NCBI RefSeq assembly: GCF_905147365.1
Contig: NC_056417.1
Location: 15,026,501 to 15,090,500 of the forward strand
Source of the DNA: Aricia agestis
Lineage: Eukaryota; Arthropoda; Insecta; Lepidoptera; Lycaenidae
Direction of reading: 5' to 3'
DNA: 64,000 nucleotides
Shown here piece by piece: positions 33,865 through 44,314 of this stretch. A program made the position numbers and the translations under genes. The number at the start of each line of letters is the position of its first letter. The first letter of the stretch is position 1. The notes beneath the pieces are model-generated. The model was given only the letters and a program-made list of their open reading frames with translations, was not told the DNA's origin and did not search any database.

Positions 33865-34330
33865 CACGCCGCCCCATACAAACGTTGTCCCCTGTTTCCT
33901 CCCTGGATAATGCTAATAGAGTTATATTTTTTTCCTGAATATAGGACCACTAATACAATGTCCCTATATTTTCTTTTTTTTATAATTTAATTATTAAATA
34001 AGATATGAACGTTCAAAAACCCAAAAAAATTGCCAGATTTTCCGCTGTGTTCAAACATCCAGAAAACAGATTTGGCTAGATTATACAAAAAAAACATAGA
34101 AACACAGCTCAAGCCTTTCTTTAATCTATAATGAAAAAAGTACTTAAATCGGTTAAGTTTTGGAGAAGGAATCAGGGGACAACGAATCGTTGATTTTCTG
34201 CAGTTGTCTCTATCGCGTTCTGCGGTATAGGCTTAAGGTAAGGGAGACAGCTAAAGATATTACACGTACTTTTTTTTTCATTTCTCTAGCCCCTGGTATA
34301 CGCTCTTAAGAGTAAATGCTAACACTGTTT
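33865..34330 (-). mobile_element. piggyBac-like non-autonomous element, second copy
   Basis: Inverted copy of 15783-16198 (GTTGTCCCCTGTTTCCTCCC; AACCCAAAAA region; CATTTCTCTAGCCCCTGG). TTAA lies next to its GAG end at about 34308; the other end has lost the TTAA. A ~60-bp block (TCTCTATCGCGTTCTGCGG) is absent from the first copy. Confidence 0.65.
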
Positions 34331-34864
34331 TTCCATACAAACGTATTCCCCGACATTTACTCCCTGGACAATGCGTCTAGACAAATGATTTTTTTATACA
34401 ATATTGGGATCTGTTAAAGCTATGCTTCTTTTTTATGTTCGATTTTTTCTAAATTTACTAATAAATAAGAAAAATATGACCCTTCAAAAATCGCAAAAAA
34501 TTAATGCCCCGTACCCCGGCAATCCACCGACGATAAAACTAATTTGAAAGATCTTTAAGATAAAATAAAAACGTAGTGCCATAGACTCACTCTTCTTAAA
34601 GATATAATTTATAAAAATAATAATTAGATAGGCACTACTTCGAAGGAGGAGGAAAAGGACTACGTTACCACAGAATATATATTAGTAGTACCAAACGTTA
34701 CGTCGATTTACTGTATCTGTCTTTATCACAATACACGTGCCGGCGCAGCGCGCAGGGTGAAGCGTGATGGCAATAGCTTTTTCGTTGAAATTCTACTGCA
34801 CCCGCGTTCCCTCTTAATCTTTTTGAAGCTTAGTTTGTTAGTGAGTTTGTTGGTTACTTTTTGG
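34331..34864. other. Unassigned intron sequence
   Basis: 34340-34510 loosely repeats the motifs of the preceding element (ATACAAACGTATTCCCCGAC, CTCCCTGGACAATG). It may be a diverged third copy. Confidence 0.35.
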
Positions 34865-34950
34865 GGCTTTTCCTGCCATGCGGGCAACCCGTCACCCGCA
34901 TGCGGACCAGATCCGCGTGCTGTCTACACGCATGACAGGAAAAGCGGCCT
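34865..34950. repeat. Compact foldback repeat (GCTTTTCCTGYCATGCG)
   Basis: GCTTTTCCTGCCATGCGGG pairs with CGCATGACAGGAAAAGC, with CCCGCATGCGG in the centre. Related to 6655-6829. Confidence 0.65.
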
Positions 34951-34973
34951 TTTGGGATATAAAATACTATTAA

Positions 34974-35038
34974 CTAGCTAAAAGCCGAGCTTTGTGAAGG
35001 CTCGCGTCGTCACATTTGACTGACTGATGATAACACAA
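34974..35038 (-). mobile_element. Helitron 3'-end fragment
   Basis: CTAGCTAAAAGCCGAGCTTT... continues to CTGACTGATGATAACACA, the exact inverse of 43979-44040. Confidence 0.5.
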
Positions 35039-35128
35039 TATATCAACATATAAAAAAAATTATCTCATAACGACAAAAGAAATATCTAAAACCCTCATTA
35101 CCAAAGCAGCAGCTTCTTTTAGTATGTA

Positions 35129-35215
35129 GCCGTAGGGTATTTCGTGTCAAATGTATGACATATTATGACAGCTATATCGTCACATATGACAGCGATTTGA
35201 CACGATAGACCCTAG
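35129..35215. repeat. Short foldback repeat
   Basis: GTAGGGTATTTCGTGTCAAA pairs with TTTGACACGATAGACCCTA, with TATGACA/TGTCA motifs between. Confidence 0.55.
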
Positions 35216-35634
35216 GAGTCAGGGACCAGGGTATATCAAAAACCCTCATTGAAACCGGTAATTTGACGATAAATTGCGGTTCAACAAACGTTACGACTAC
35301 GTCACGACCACGTCACGTATTACTCGGTTGCCAATCACGCTATCACAAATTCAATATTCGCCCGGTTTGATCGCACGTAAATCGTTTGTATCGTTTTTAA
35401 TTGAATCTTGCTATGTTTGCAAAGGTACATAGTACGATTATCCATTTTGAGACAACTATCATAGTGCAATAGAGAATATTACGCTATAGTTGGAGCAGAG
35501 GCCGCTACTAGCACATACAGTAAATAGTCCGACCGAAATCTAGCACGTTGCATACGTCATATCAGAATGTTGTCAAATTCTATGGAAGCTTCAGAGTGGT
35601 TTCTTATTAAAAAATTTTATTTTTTTATTTTTAT
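35216..35634. other. Unassigned plus AATATTACGC repeat at 35475-35575
   Basis: 35475-35575 is an uninterrupted copy of the GGAGCAGAGG(G/C)CGCTACTAGC repeat continuing to ACGTCATATCAGAATGTTG. This is the empty-site order for the SINE at 1012. Confidence 0.5.
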
Positions 35635-35942
35635 AAAATAAGGGGGCAAACGAGGAAACGGGTCACCTGATGGAAAGCAACTTCCGTCGCCCATGGACAC
35701 TCGCAGCATCAGAAGAGCTGCAGGTGCGTTGCCGGCCTTTTAAGAGGGAATAGGGTAATAGGGGAGGGTAGGGAAGGGAAGGGAATAGGGAAGGGATTAG
35801 GGTAGGGGATTGGGCCTCCGGTAAACTCACTCACTCGGCGAAACACAGCGCAAGCGCTGTTTCACGCCGGTTTTCTGTGAGAACGTGGTATTTTTCCGGT
35901 CGAGCCGGCTCATTCGTGCCGAAGCATGGCTCTCCCACGTAT
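35635..35942 (-). mobile_element. SINE with LINE-derived tail, minus copy in Ggamma intron
   Basis: Full element: CGTGGGAGAGCCATGCTTCG head, GGCTCGACCGG B-box-like motif, CAGCGCTTGCGCTGTG, polypyrimidine CCCTACC repeats and the GGCCGGCAACGCACCTGCAG tail (minus strand). It faces the plus-strand copy at 36675-36976. Confidence 0.78.
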
Positions 35943-36528
35943 AAAAGCTTTTATTTAACTTGCTCTGTAGGTATGTAAGTATGTATGTTCGGGTGAAATC
36001 TTGGAACTCAATGTTGAAGTAGGTGTATTTAACCGATCGAGCTAAAATATGGTATGTGACATCACTCTAAATCCAATATGGGTGACCATCCAAGATGGCG
36101 AAATAATTATTTGGTCACAACTCACAATTACAGTTGTACGATAATATAATCATGCTGCAGCATGGCGACGATCGCTCTATCAGGCGACTCAAAAACCATA
36201 CATTACAAAAGAAAGTTTTATTATAAATCTCTCCTGTAGAAACCGAGGCACACGAATGAGATAGCACAAAACTGTTTGAATATTTAACACTCGGGGGAAA
36301 TAAAATATGAGTGTCTTTATTACTTTTGTTACGTACGCTGACATCTTGGTGACTACGCCATTTTGACGAAAAGAGCTCTCAAATATTTAAACGTGTGTTT
36401 CGAACGTTAAACACGTTTTAATAACTATAAAGGAATAGGGAATATTACATAAAAGTCGGAGCAGAGGGCGCTATAACGTCTGGCACATACATTAAAAATT
36501 TAATGATAATAAATACTTATATATGTCG

Positions 36529-36636
36529 TAGGATGATTTGATAAATCCGTGTTTTCGCGAAATCCCTAGAATTTTCGCGAAAATTCTAGGGATTTCGCGA
36601 AAACACTGATTTATCAAATCATCCTACGACATATAC
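36529..36636. repeat. Near-perfect 108-bp palindrome
   Basis: TATATGTCGTAGGATGATTT... and its complement meet at GAATTTTCGCGAAAATTC. One mismatch over ~53 bp and essentially no loop. A foldback MITE by appearance; TA borders. Confidence 0.8.
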
Positions 36637-36674
36637 AAATGCAAAAATCTATCATAAATCATAATCGATACATT

Positions 36675-36976
36675 GACGTGGGAGAGCCATGCTTCGGCAC
36701 GAATAAGCCGGCTCGACCGGAGAAATACCACGTTCTCACAGAAAGCCGGCGTGAAACAGCGCTTGTGCTGTGTTTCGCCCAGTGAGTGAGTTTACCGGAG
36801 GCCCAATCCCCTACCCTATTCCCTTGCCTTCCCATCCCTACCCTCCCCTATTACCTTAAAAGGCCGGCAACGCACCTGCAGCTCTTCTGATGCTACGAGT
36901 GTCCATGGGCGACGGAATTACTTTCCATCAGGTGACCCGTTTGCTCGTTTGCCCCCTTATTTCATTAAAAAAAAAC
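36675..36976 (+). mobile_element. SINE with LINE-derived tail, plus copy in Ggamma intron
   Basis: ACGTGGGAGAGCCATGCTTC head to the CCCTTATTTCATTAAAAAAAAA tail. Head-to-head with 35635-35942, ~730 bp apart. Confidence 0.8.
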
Positions 36977-37392
36977 ATGCTCATTAGTTCGCCGTTTTCT
37001 AAAGCCATCCTCATCTTTCTCTTCACCCCAATCATAACACATCTTTATCATGAACCAGGAATCAGGATACTTGGATCATGCCCGTACCTGAGTCATCTTC
37101 TCCGGCAAACAGCCGAGACTACTCTTCTATAAATAATAATAATACTTATTGACAGAAAAGTAGACAAAGTCGAACAAATTACAAAACTTTTTGTTTACTG
37201 TCTGTGATGGTGCTGCCGTCTAGCGAGGAAACAATGCAGAGATTTTACTTATTCGGTTTCCGAGATTTTACAACCGAGTTGTTAAATTGACGTCAGCCAA
37301 TCAAAAGCCATATTCGTATATTATCAAAATACAGTCCACTTAATATGTCTGTTAAACATAAAAAATCTCACAAATTAATAACTAATTTGCCC

Positions 37393-37559
37393 CTTGGCCG
37401 GCATAAATAGTCAGTACTCAAGATGCATCTCGGTCTCAAGACGCGGTTCGGCTCTATGATTGGTCCAAATTTTGACAGCCAACCAATCACAGAACCCGAA
37501 CCGTGTCTTGAGACCGAGATGCATCTTGAGTACTGACTATTTATACTGGGCACTGGCCA
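37393..37559. repeat. Foldback MITE (ATAAATAGTCAGTACTCAAG)
   Basis: ATAAATAGTCAGTACTCAAG continues through GATGCATCTCGGTCTCAAGA, and the arm recurs inverted to CTATTTAT at 37544. Internal CAATCA...TGATTG pairs. No coding content. Confidence 0.75.
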
Positions 37560-37946
37560 TAGTGTGTCTATTTCGGTATCAATATATAATTTTATTTCGA
37601 TACCCATGTTAAATTCTCGTTAATATTCCACCCTATTATTTGTTGTCTGATATAATTAACCTGGAATAACAAAATGAAACGTTCTATCAAGTTCTGTAGA
37701 ATATTGTACAGAATCAATAAAGATTACGCCACTTGGAAGGCTTCGTCTGTGTATAGTATTTATAATAAATATCGTGGAGCTAACTTAATAATAAGATAAT
37801 ATAATAATATAAAATATTATTTTAGTAAAATTAAATCGTCAAGAGAATATTACTCTGTTACTGCCTATCAGTAAAGATATTATAATCGTAATAACTATTA
37901 TTTCTTCGATAGAAAATATGAATGAAATAGAAAATTTATTTTAACA
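37560..37946. other. Unassigned intron sequence
   Basis: AT-rich; nothing recognised. Confidence 0.4.
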
Positions 37947-38214
37947 CTAGTTGATCCCCGCAACTCCATTATACGAAAATGCATTTGTCACACGGAAACC
38001 TGCTCATTTTTCGAGATAAAAAGTATCATATGTCCTATACGGGGACTCAAAGTATATGTACCCATGTACACATCAAAATCCTGTTCTGCGCGTGAACCGA
38101 CAGATAGACAGCAAAACAAAATAATAGACAGATAGACAGACAAACAGATAGACAGGGTATAGACAGATACACAAAAAGACAGACAAACAGAGACACTTTC
38201 GCATTGAGTATGGA
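37947..38214 (-). mobile_element. Lep1-like Helitron with expanded (AGAC)n tract
   Basis: CTAGTTGATCCCCGCAACTC to AGTATGGA on the plus strand is the complement of a Lep1 element. The GACAGATAGACAGACAAACA tract is expanded to ~90 bp. Confidence 0.7.
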
Positions 38215-38690
38215 TCGTAATAGTAAAATTATGGTACGGCCTGTAAAAATAAACGCAATGATCAAAGAAATACAATTAATAGGTAATAAATGTTTCTAAT
38301 CTGTGATTCAAAATAGTATTATTATTAATTCGTTAATAATTATTAGCGTCACAGATAACACATGGGATATCTCTATCTAATTAACTATGTATGATTTTGA
38401 TATCTTTGTTGTATTCAATGTTATTAATGCTGATTGTGATACACTCTTTATTAAAGAAGACAAAAATTTAAATTTAAAAACATGTACAATTATTCCCAAC
38501 ATAACTAGAACATACCTGAATAACCAAAAAACCGCATTTAGAAGAACATAAAAATGTGTTTTTGTCAAGTCGCAACAACGCGGGCTCACGGCTCTTTACA
38601 CAAAAGTCAGCTTATCAAAGCATTTCACAAAAACACAAATAATTCCGGAAAGACTGAATATAAATACTAATTAAAATTTCTCTCTTTTGT
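38215..38690. other. Ggamma30A: 3' end of the Ggamma intron, no repeat recognised
   Basis: Repeat-free. Ends in TTTCTCTCTTTTGTTACAG, a strong polypyrimidine tract and acceptor. Confidence 0.6.
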
Positions 38691-38695
38691 TACAG

Positions 38696-38801
38696 GATGA
38701 GGGAGTACGTAGAGGAAAATGAAAAGAACGATCCTCTCATACACGCGCCCGACAAGAAGAACAACCCCTGGGCCGAGAAAGGGAAATGCATTATCATGTA
38801 A
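38696..38801 (+). CDS. Ggamma30A: G-protein gamma subunit (Ggamma30A type), exon 2
   Basis: Completes codon 38 and adds MREYVEENEKNDPLIHAPDK, then KNNPWAEKGKCIIM and TAA (38799-38801). NDPLI...APDKKNNPW is the conserved G-beta contact segment of gamma subunits. The C-terminal C-I-I-M is a CaaX box: the cysteine would be prenylated, and a terminal Met predicts farnesyl rather than geranylgeranyl. The exon carries the whole 3' UTR. 113 + 106 bases give 73 codons including stop, with no frame conflict. Confidence 0.95.
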
Positions 38802-40152
38802 TTACTAAGTATGCAAATATCACCAAATTCTAAAGACGTTTCGGCGGGAGGTCTGGTGCATCATCAGGGCTCGATCGGCGCCTGCCAGACACGAACTTCC
38901 ACATGCAACTCCGCGCTCCACGCATACGGACTGAAACTTTTCGATCGATCCGGAAATTCATAGTATGGTTTTCATTCCCCGAGATAATCTAGTCCAATTC
39001 CTACTTGTAAATGTACATTTCGACTGTGCGAGCAAGCATGTACTTATGAATGTTTCGTTAGAGGAATTAAAAATGGTTGTAAATACGTTAAATTTTGTAT
39101 TTCTAGTGAGGTAACGTTCGGAGATTATCGATAGAGATAAAATGGACGGATAAAAATTCGGACGAGTAAATGTTAGCGTTCGGTTCGGCCTTAGCTTATG
39201 ATTTGGGACAGTGAAGACCGCCTTGAGAGTGCGAGGGAACCCGCGAGTCTCTATGCAAAGTATCGCAACTTCCTCTAAGACATTTGCATAGACGCTGGGC
39301 GGATTCCCGTCGCCGGCCGCAGCGCCCGCAGCGCTCCTGCCGGCCGCCGTCGGAAACGCGATTTGCCGCCGCGGCTAGGTGTTAAAGTTACCTCGAGCGC
39401 AGGGAACCATCGAGCTCGTGGCTCCCTGTCCTCGAGCGACTAAATAATGATAATTAAAATATAGGGTATAATCGCACATCACAACTTAACTATTTGCCGG
39501 TTCACAGATAAGGCTTCTCAGGAATTAAATTAGGTGACGCCAGCGATGGAGTCAGGGAAGTAAAACGAGGAAATGTTAAACGTAGTGAATGAATAATATC
39601 GTAATGTAAGGATCATTCTCGTGAGTTGTATTCTCGTTCAGAACAAATGTAATCGTAAGTCGACTTAGGGTATGTTTTTATAAACTGGTACATTCCGCAG
39701 TGCCGTTATATAGTAATGCTTCTATCGATAATTATCTTAAGTATGTTCTCACTCGCGTTGCGTTCCCCCGCGTCTCGCGTCGTCAGGACCCCGCTTACAT
39801 CGCCATGCCCATTAACCTCTATTATAATTAAACTATCGACTATAAATCTAGCACGATTAGCCTAGTATTAATTCAGAATTGGAATCGAAGTAAACTCCCC
39901 AGGAGATCGCCGAGTCGATCTATCGTAGTTCCGAAGTAAACTTCTTCTAAATTATATTTAAGGATTATTGGATTTGAGACGCTGAAGATTCTTATCGAAA
40001 TCGACACCGCCGAGGTCTATTTAAATAAGAGTTTCGCTCGCGTCGTTATCGGTAGCTTCTAATGTACTAAACGGGCCCGAGGCCTGAGTTTCGATTAAAA
40101 TAGAAAAATTAAACTTACGCACCGTAGGTAATGTTAGATTAAACGTAAAAAA

Positions 40153-40446
40153 CTAAACTATAAACTTAAAATTTAAACGTATTTCCCCTACCATATCTAG
40201 ACACGAACTATGGAAAATCATTCTGGCTGTGAGTATTTCCTCTTTGTTTAGAAGCTCGCTATGATTAGTCACAATTTTGCTAATACCGACAATAAAATCG
40301 CCGATGTTCATCCCATCCGGCGGGCGCGGTCCGCTCGCACCACCGCAGTTGGGCGCGCTGACCGCTCCCACAGAGTCGTTAGCGTCCCATCTCCCTTCGT
40401 CTCCCGAGGTCTCCCCTTCATCGACTCCATCAGAATTGTCCTCCTC
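40153..40446 (-). other. Antisense open frame inside the 3' UTR
   Basis: 97 codons are open on the minus strand after a possible acceptor (CGACTAAG). They are acidic/Gly-rich at first (DEGETSGDEGRW), then include MNIGDFIVGISKIVTN and KEEILTARMIF. Codon use and residue order look protein-like, but no domain is recognised. The plus strand of the same GC-rich patch also has a shorter open frame, so this may be a composition effect. Confidence 0.25.
40291..40296 (+). promoter_or_regulatory. Ggamma30A: Candidate proximal poly(A) signal (AATAAA)
   Basis: First AATAAA in the repeat-free tract downstream of the Ggamma stop codon; would give a ~1.5 kb 3' UTR. Confidence 0.35.
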
Positions 40447-40912
40447 TTAGTCGTGAATAGTCTTACGATAGGAATTTAGAGTATTTCGTAGTTTAGCTAT
40501 AATTTAAAAGCGAAAATCAAAAGTTGTTTGTTAACTTATATGATAAAAATGCAATTCAGAGGATTAACCTTAGTTCTAATAAAATGAAATATTAACGAGT
40601 TTATTTAAACTAGTGGATAAATTAAGGTGTTCGTATTATGTGCGCGACGGCAAACGTTATTTTCAAACATTCCAACTTGTCAAGGCTCTTCATTGTAATT
40701 CGCGTTGTTTTCGTCCGTTTCATTACCTTAGAAACCAAAGATTTATAATTTATTTTTGTTTAATTTATTTACATTTTATTAAACGGTTAACTTAATCAGT
40801 AATTAATGGAATATTCCAAATAATAACTAGGTAAGGTGATATTGGAAATGATTTTTTTAGGATCAATAGGCTAAGGATATGTTATTAATAATATGTAATC
40901 AGTATCACTGAA

Positions 40913-40918
40913 ATAAAT
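40913..40918 (+). promoter_or_regulatory. Ggamma30A: Candidate distal poly(A) signal (AATAAA)
   Basis: AATAAA followed by a TTTTATTTTCCCTTG T-rich downstream element at about 40938; the Helitron-rich DNA starts shortly after. Confidence 0.5.
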
Positions 40919-41015
40919 TAAAAACTTTAATGCTCTGTTTTATTTTCCCTTGTATTGAATGTATATATGTAAATGATAAAAAAATATTGTGTTATGAATG
41001 CAGTCTTATTCTAAA

Positions 41016-42072
41016 CTAGATGTCCCGCGCGGCTTCGCCCGCGTAAATTAGGAATTTTACAGAAACCGTACATTTTCCCATAAAAAATAGCTTATGTCTC
41101 TACTCCCTTCACTTGGTCTACTCTATATCTGTGTTTAATATTGCCATAAAAATTGCTCCAGTAGTTGGTAATTTCTTATATTTCCTCCGTTTTTCCCACA
41201 TTTTTCCTGAGTTTCTTCGGTCGTATTAGTCTTAGCGTGATAATATTTAGCCTATAGTCTTACTCGATAAATGAGCTATCTAACACTGAAATAAGTTTTT
41301 AAATCGGATCTGTAGTTCCTGAGATTAACGCGTTCAAGCAAACATACTCTTCAGGTTTATAATATTAGGTAGGTATAGATTTTTTTTAATTATCGCTTGA
41401 CAAACTCGAGTCTCGATCTAAAAGACTATGAAAAGTACCAATAACAGGGTCATTATAGGCTCATAAGTCATAACCATGGGACGATGTATGGTATAATATG
41501 GTAGTGATGATGATGATGATGATGAATGTAATTTGCATAGTAGCATATGCTTTCCGTTCTTAAAAAAACGCCGAAACTCCCAAACTTGTATCTATAAAGA
41601 ATCAGGAGTTCTCTCAGCACCTTCCGAACCACGGTATACCAGGTATATCTCGGTGCAAAATCTTAATTGTTGGTAGCATATGCTTAGAATACTTCTCACG
41701 AAACCGAAGTCACCACATGTTTCCCTCTAAGTTTTGAGGAGTTCCCTCGATTACTTATGGATCCTTCATCAGATCACCACTTTTGTGAATATAATACCAA
41801 ATTGGGATGATACCCTATATACCAAAAGAAAAATTTTGAAAATCGGTTAACAAACGGCGGAGTAATCGTTGAATATAAGAAAACGAACATAACACCTCCT
41901 CCATTTTGAAAGTCGGTTAAAATTGTAGCCTATGTGTTATTCTGATGTATAAGCTATATTATTGTAAAGTTTCAAGATTTTTTTGCGTGAAAGAGTAACA
42001 AACATCCATACATCCACACATCCATACATCCATACATCCAAACAAACTTTCGCCTTTATAATATTAGTAGGA
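41016..42072 (-). mobile_element. Composite Helitron, second copy
   Basis: Inverted copy of 6830-7759: TCCTACTAATATTATAAAGG start at 42072, CTAG end at 41016-41019. It carries the same GGATGTAT minisatellite, AACCGACTTTCAAAATGG, GATGATGAT microsatellite and internal second Helitron start. It is ~100 bp longer in the 3' portion (CACTTGGTCTACTC block). The flank (GAATGCAGTCTT) matches the centre of the foldback at 4861-5021. Confidence 0.75.
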
Positions 42073-42824
42073 AGTAGGAAGTTGACTCTTTTGCTTTATT
42101 GACACTAATCACTAATCACTGTTGCCAATAGATCAGACTGCTGATTATCACTCGTAAGATTAGAAACTACAGGTGTTTTGCCGCTAAAATATTACTAGTA
42201 GCTGTATATCAAAGCAATTTAGGTATACAAAATTAGCAGCATGGTAATATCAAATGGATCATTCATTCTGATGAAAACTTTACTTACTCAAAACTGATAT
42301 ATTTAGTTTTTTAAGAATTAGGACAACATATCACTTGGAGTGAAATAAGCCGATGCAAACAGGAAAATTAAGTAAGCCTTTGATCTGATATTAGATTAAA
42401 TTGCCGATACATTCAAGATCTAGTAAGATGTAAGTAAATTAGTACAGCCGAAATATGGTTCCAGTAACACTACACGTCATGTGCGCTACCAGCCAGTTCT
42501 TCGAGCTCGAATAAGGAGGAGATTCCTAGAAAGTACTGTACATACGATGTACAAAATTGTAAGTATTTTTTTAAGTAAATGGATTATAACGGACCTCCTT
42601 TTTTTTGAAGACGGAGATACCGACTTCAAAAAAAGGAGGTTATCAATAATTCGACGCGTATGTATGTAATATTGCTAGAACTGCCTAATTTTCGTATATT
42701 ATGTTAGTCTATATCAGCGTCTGAACAAATGTACCCAAAAGTGTATGTATGTATGTTTTTATGTTTGCGTTCGCATGTCTCTGGAACTATCATTCCAATT
42801 TCAGTAAATCTCTCAATCGTAGGC
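42073..42824. other. Unassigned; GGAGGT foldback motif at 42585-42650
   Basis: GACCTCCTTTTTTTTGAAG and CTTCAAAAAAAGGAGGT pair around GACGGAGATACC. GTATGTATGTATGTTTTTATG follows, both common lepidopteran repeat pieces. The open frame ending at a GTAAGT (~42561) is not recognisable. Confidence 0.35.
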
Positions 42825-43075
42825 AATATTATGCAAAAGAGGGTGCTACTAGCATAAAGTGCGACAAGGCTTTATAATATGAAGGTGGGCGGGAGCGCTG
42901 CTGGTAAAGGATAACTGTCAAAAATGACGTTTTTGTATGTAGGCAGCGTTAGTTCCTTTTGTCGCCTCGTTCATTTAAAGCCTTGTCGAATTGTACAGTA
43001 TAATCTGACCAAAATCCGACATGTTTCACACGTCGTATCAGATCAAAATAACCGTCCATCAAAAATTTTGTATGT
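42825..43075 (+). repeat. AATATTACGC-type repeat split by a MITE
   Basis: GGGTGCTACTAGCAT and CAGTATAATCTGACCAAAAT are the two halves of the ~100-bp repeat, separated by 42859-42990. Confidence 0.55.
42859..42990. repeat. MITE with GCGACAAGGCTTTA termini
   Basis: GTGCGACAAGGCTTTATAAT and TTCATTTAAAGCCTTGTCG are inverse ends. GGCGGGAGCGCTGCTGG lies inside. Inserted in the repeat above. Confidence 0.65.
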
Positions 43076-43115
43076 TCCTGGTGCTGCCGTATAGCGTTAA
43101 AATATAATAATACTA

Positions 43116-43439
43116 CTAGACGTTCCGCGTGACTTCGCCCGCGTAAATTAGGTATTTCACAGACAAATTAGTCCACAAAAAATAGCCTATGATCCTTCAC
43201 GTGGTCTACCTCTTATCTCAGGTGCCAAATAACAGAAAAATTGATCCAGTAGTTCGTGAGATAAGCCCTTTCTCAGCTCCTGTTAGTCTTAGCATGATAA
43301 AATATAGACTACAGCCTTCCTCGATAAATGAGCAATCTAACACTGAAAGAATTTTTCAAATCGGACCAGTAGTTCCTGAGATTAGCGCGTTCAAACAAAC
43401 AAACTAACAAACTCTTCCGCTTTATAATATTAGTATAGA
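43116..43439 (-). mobile_element. Helitron, CCCGCGTAAATTAGG-end family
   Basis: Minus strand: TCTATACTAATATTATAAAG start, CTAG end. GATCCTTCACGTGGTCTACC and GACCAGTAGTTCCTGAGAT (plus strand) are shared with the tail of the composite Helitron and with 24698/26455. Confidence 0.65.
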
Positions 43440-43978
43440 TAGTACAGATTAGTTAGAGTCTAGAGAGCTACATAATAATGGTTTGTAAATATGATTATTA
43501 TTATTAATATCCTCTCCTCTTTCTCTGTACAACTTTATTAAGGTGACGACGCTACAAATACGCTTAAGCTCTGTAGGATACACCAAAGTGGGATTCCAGT
43601 GGGATAAAATGGACCGAGTGTAAGCCCGGACTGTAGAGCTTAGGGTAACGACGCACCAACACGGTGTAGCTCGGGGATCAACATTAGCTAGTAATGAATC
43701 GTATTTCATGTTTTATACACCTACAACAATTAGTTTTAGCGAAATAAACGTAGGAAACTAAATATTTTCCAACGTTTATTTCGCTTCACGATAAAAACGC
43801 TTTAAATATTTATTGAAGCTGCAAATTTATGGTTAATACTTATTATAAAGTTTATGGTTAATATTTTATATATAAACTTTTTGGGATAATTTATACAAGG
43901 ACAAAAAAGCAAACGGGAAAACGTTCACCTATTGATTTGTGCTTTAACATAGTAATTTTTATTTATATTATGTAGATG
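43440..43978. other. Unassigned; hairpin at 43738-43785
   Basis: AGCGAAATAAACGTAGGAAA pairs with TTTCCAACGTTTATTTCGCT (19 of 20, 8-nt loop). The remainder has no recognised content. Confidence 0.4.
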
Positions 43979-44040
43979 TGTTATCATCAGTCAGTCAAGG
44001 TGTGACGACGCGAGCCCTACAAAGCTCGGCTTTTAGCTAG
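43979..44040 (+). mobile_element. Helitron 3'-end fragment
   Basis: Ends AGCTCGGCTTTTAGCTAG before T, with a GAGC...GCTC hairpin; inverse copy at 34974. Confidence 0.5.
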
Positions 44041-44056
44041 TTTATAAAATAATATA

Positions 44057-44314
44057 CAGTATGTAACAAAAATAAGTGATAATACTTTAGGGTGTGTACG
44101 TGTTTCTTGTAGTGAGTTCACTGTGAAAGTAGCAGCGCTGAAAGACGAATTTTTTTTTCACTTATGTATGGGGAAACTCGTGACGCCCGGGCCCCTGCCC
44201 ATACAAAAGTGAAAAATTTGTTTCGTCTTTCAGCGCTGCTACTTTCACAGTGAACTCACTACAAGGAACACGTACACACCCTAGAGAATTATCACTTATT
44301 TTTGTTGCACACTG
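44057..44314. repeat. 258-bp foldback MITE, full copy, TA target
   Basis: CAGTATGTAACAAAAATAAG to TTTTTGTTGCACACTG, TA on both sides. The two ~120-bp arms are complementary almost throughout, meeting near CGTGACGCCCGGGCCC. The TIR and TA target suggest a Tc1/mariner-type source. Confidence 0.85.

Larger units (their letters stand above)
21791..38695 (+). other. Ggamma30A: Intron of the Ggamma30A-like gene (16.9 kb)
   Basis: GTGAGT donor at 21791 and TTTTGTTACAG acceptor ending 38695, phase 2. The intron is filled with mobile elements listed separately, including at least eight Helitron copies, four MITE families and three SINEs. Size and repeat load are typical of Lepidoptera. 22320-24110 and 27120-27625 hold no recognised element or exon. 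Confidence 0.9.
38802..40935 (+). other. Ggamma30A: 3' UTR of the Ggamma30A-like gene
   Basis: About 2.1 kb without any recognisable repeat, which is unusual in this window, and with higher CpG content than the flanks. Candidate poly(A) signals are AATAAA at 40291-40296 and 40913-40918; the repeat-free tract ends soon after the second. A very GC-rich patch (CGCCGGCCGCAGCGCCCGCA) lies at about 39311-39360. The extent is inferred, not observed. Confidence 0.6.
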
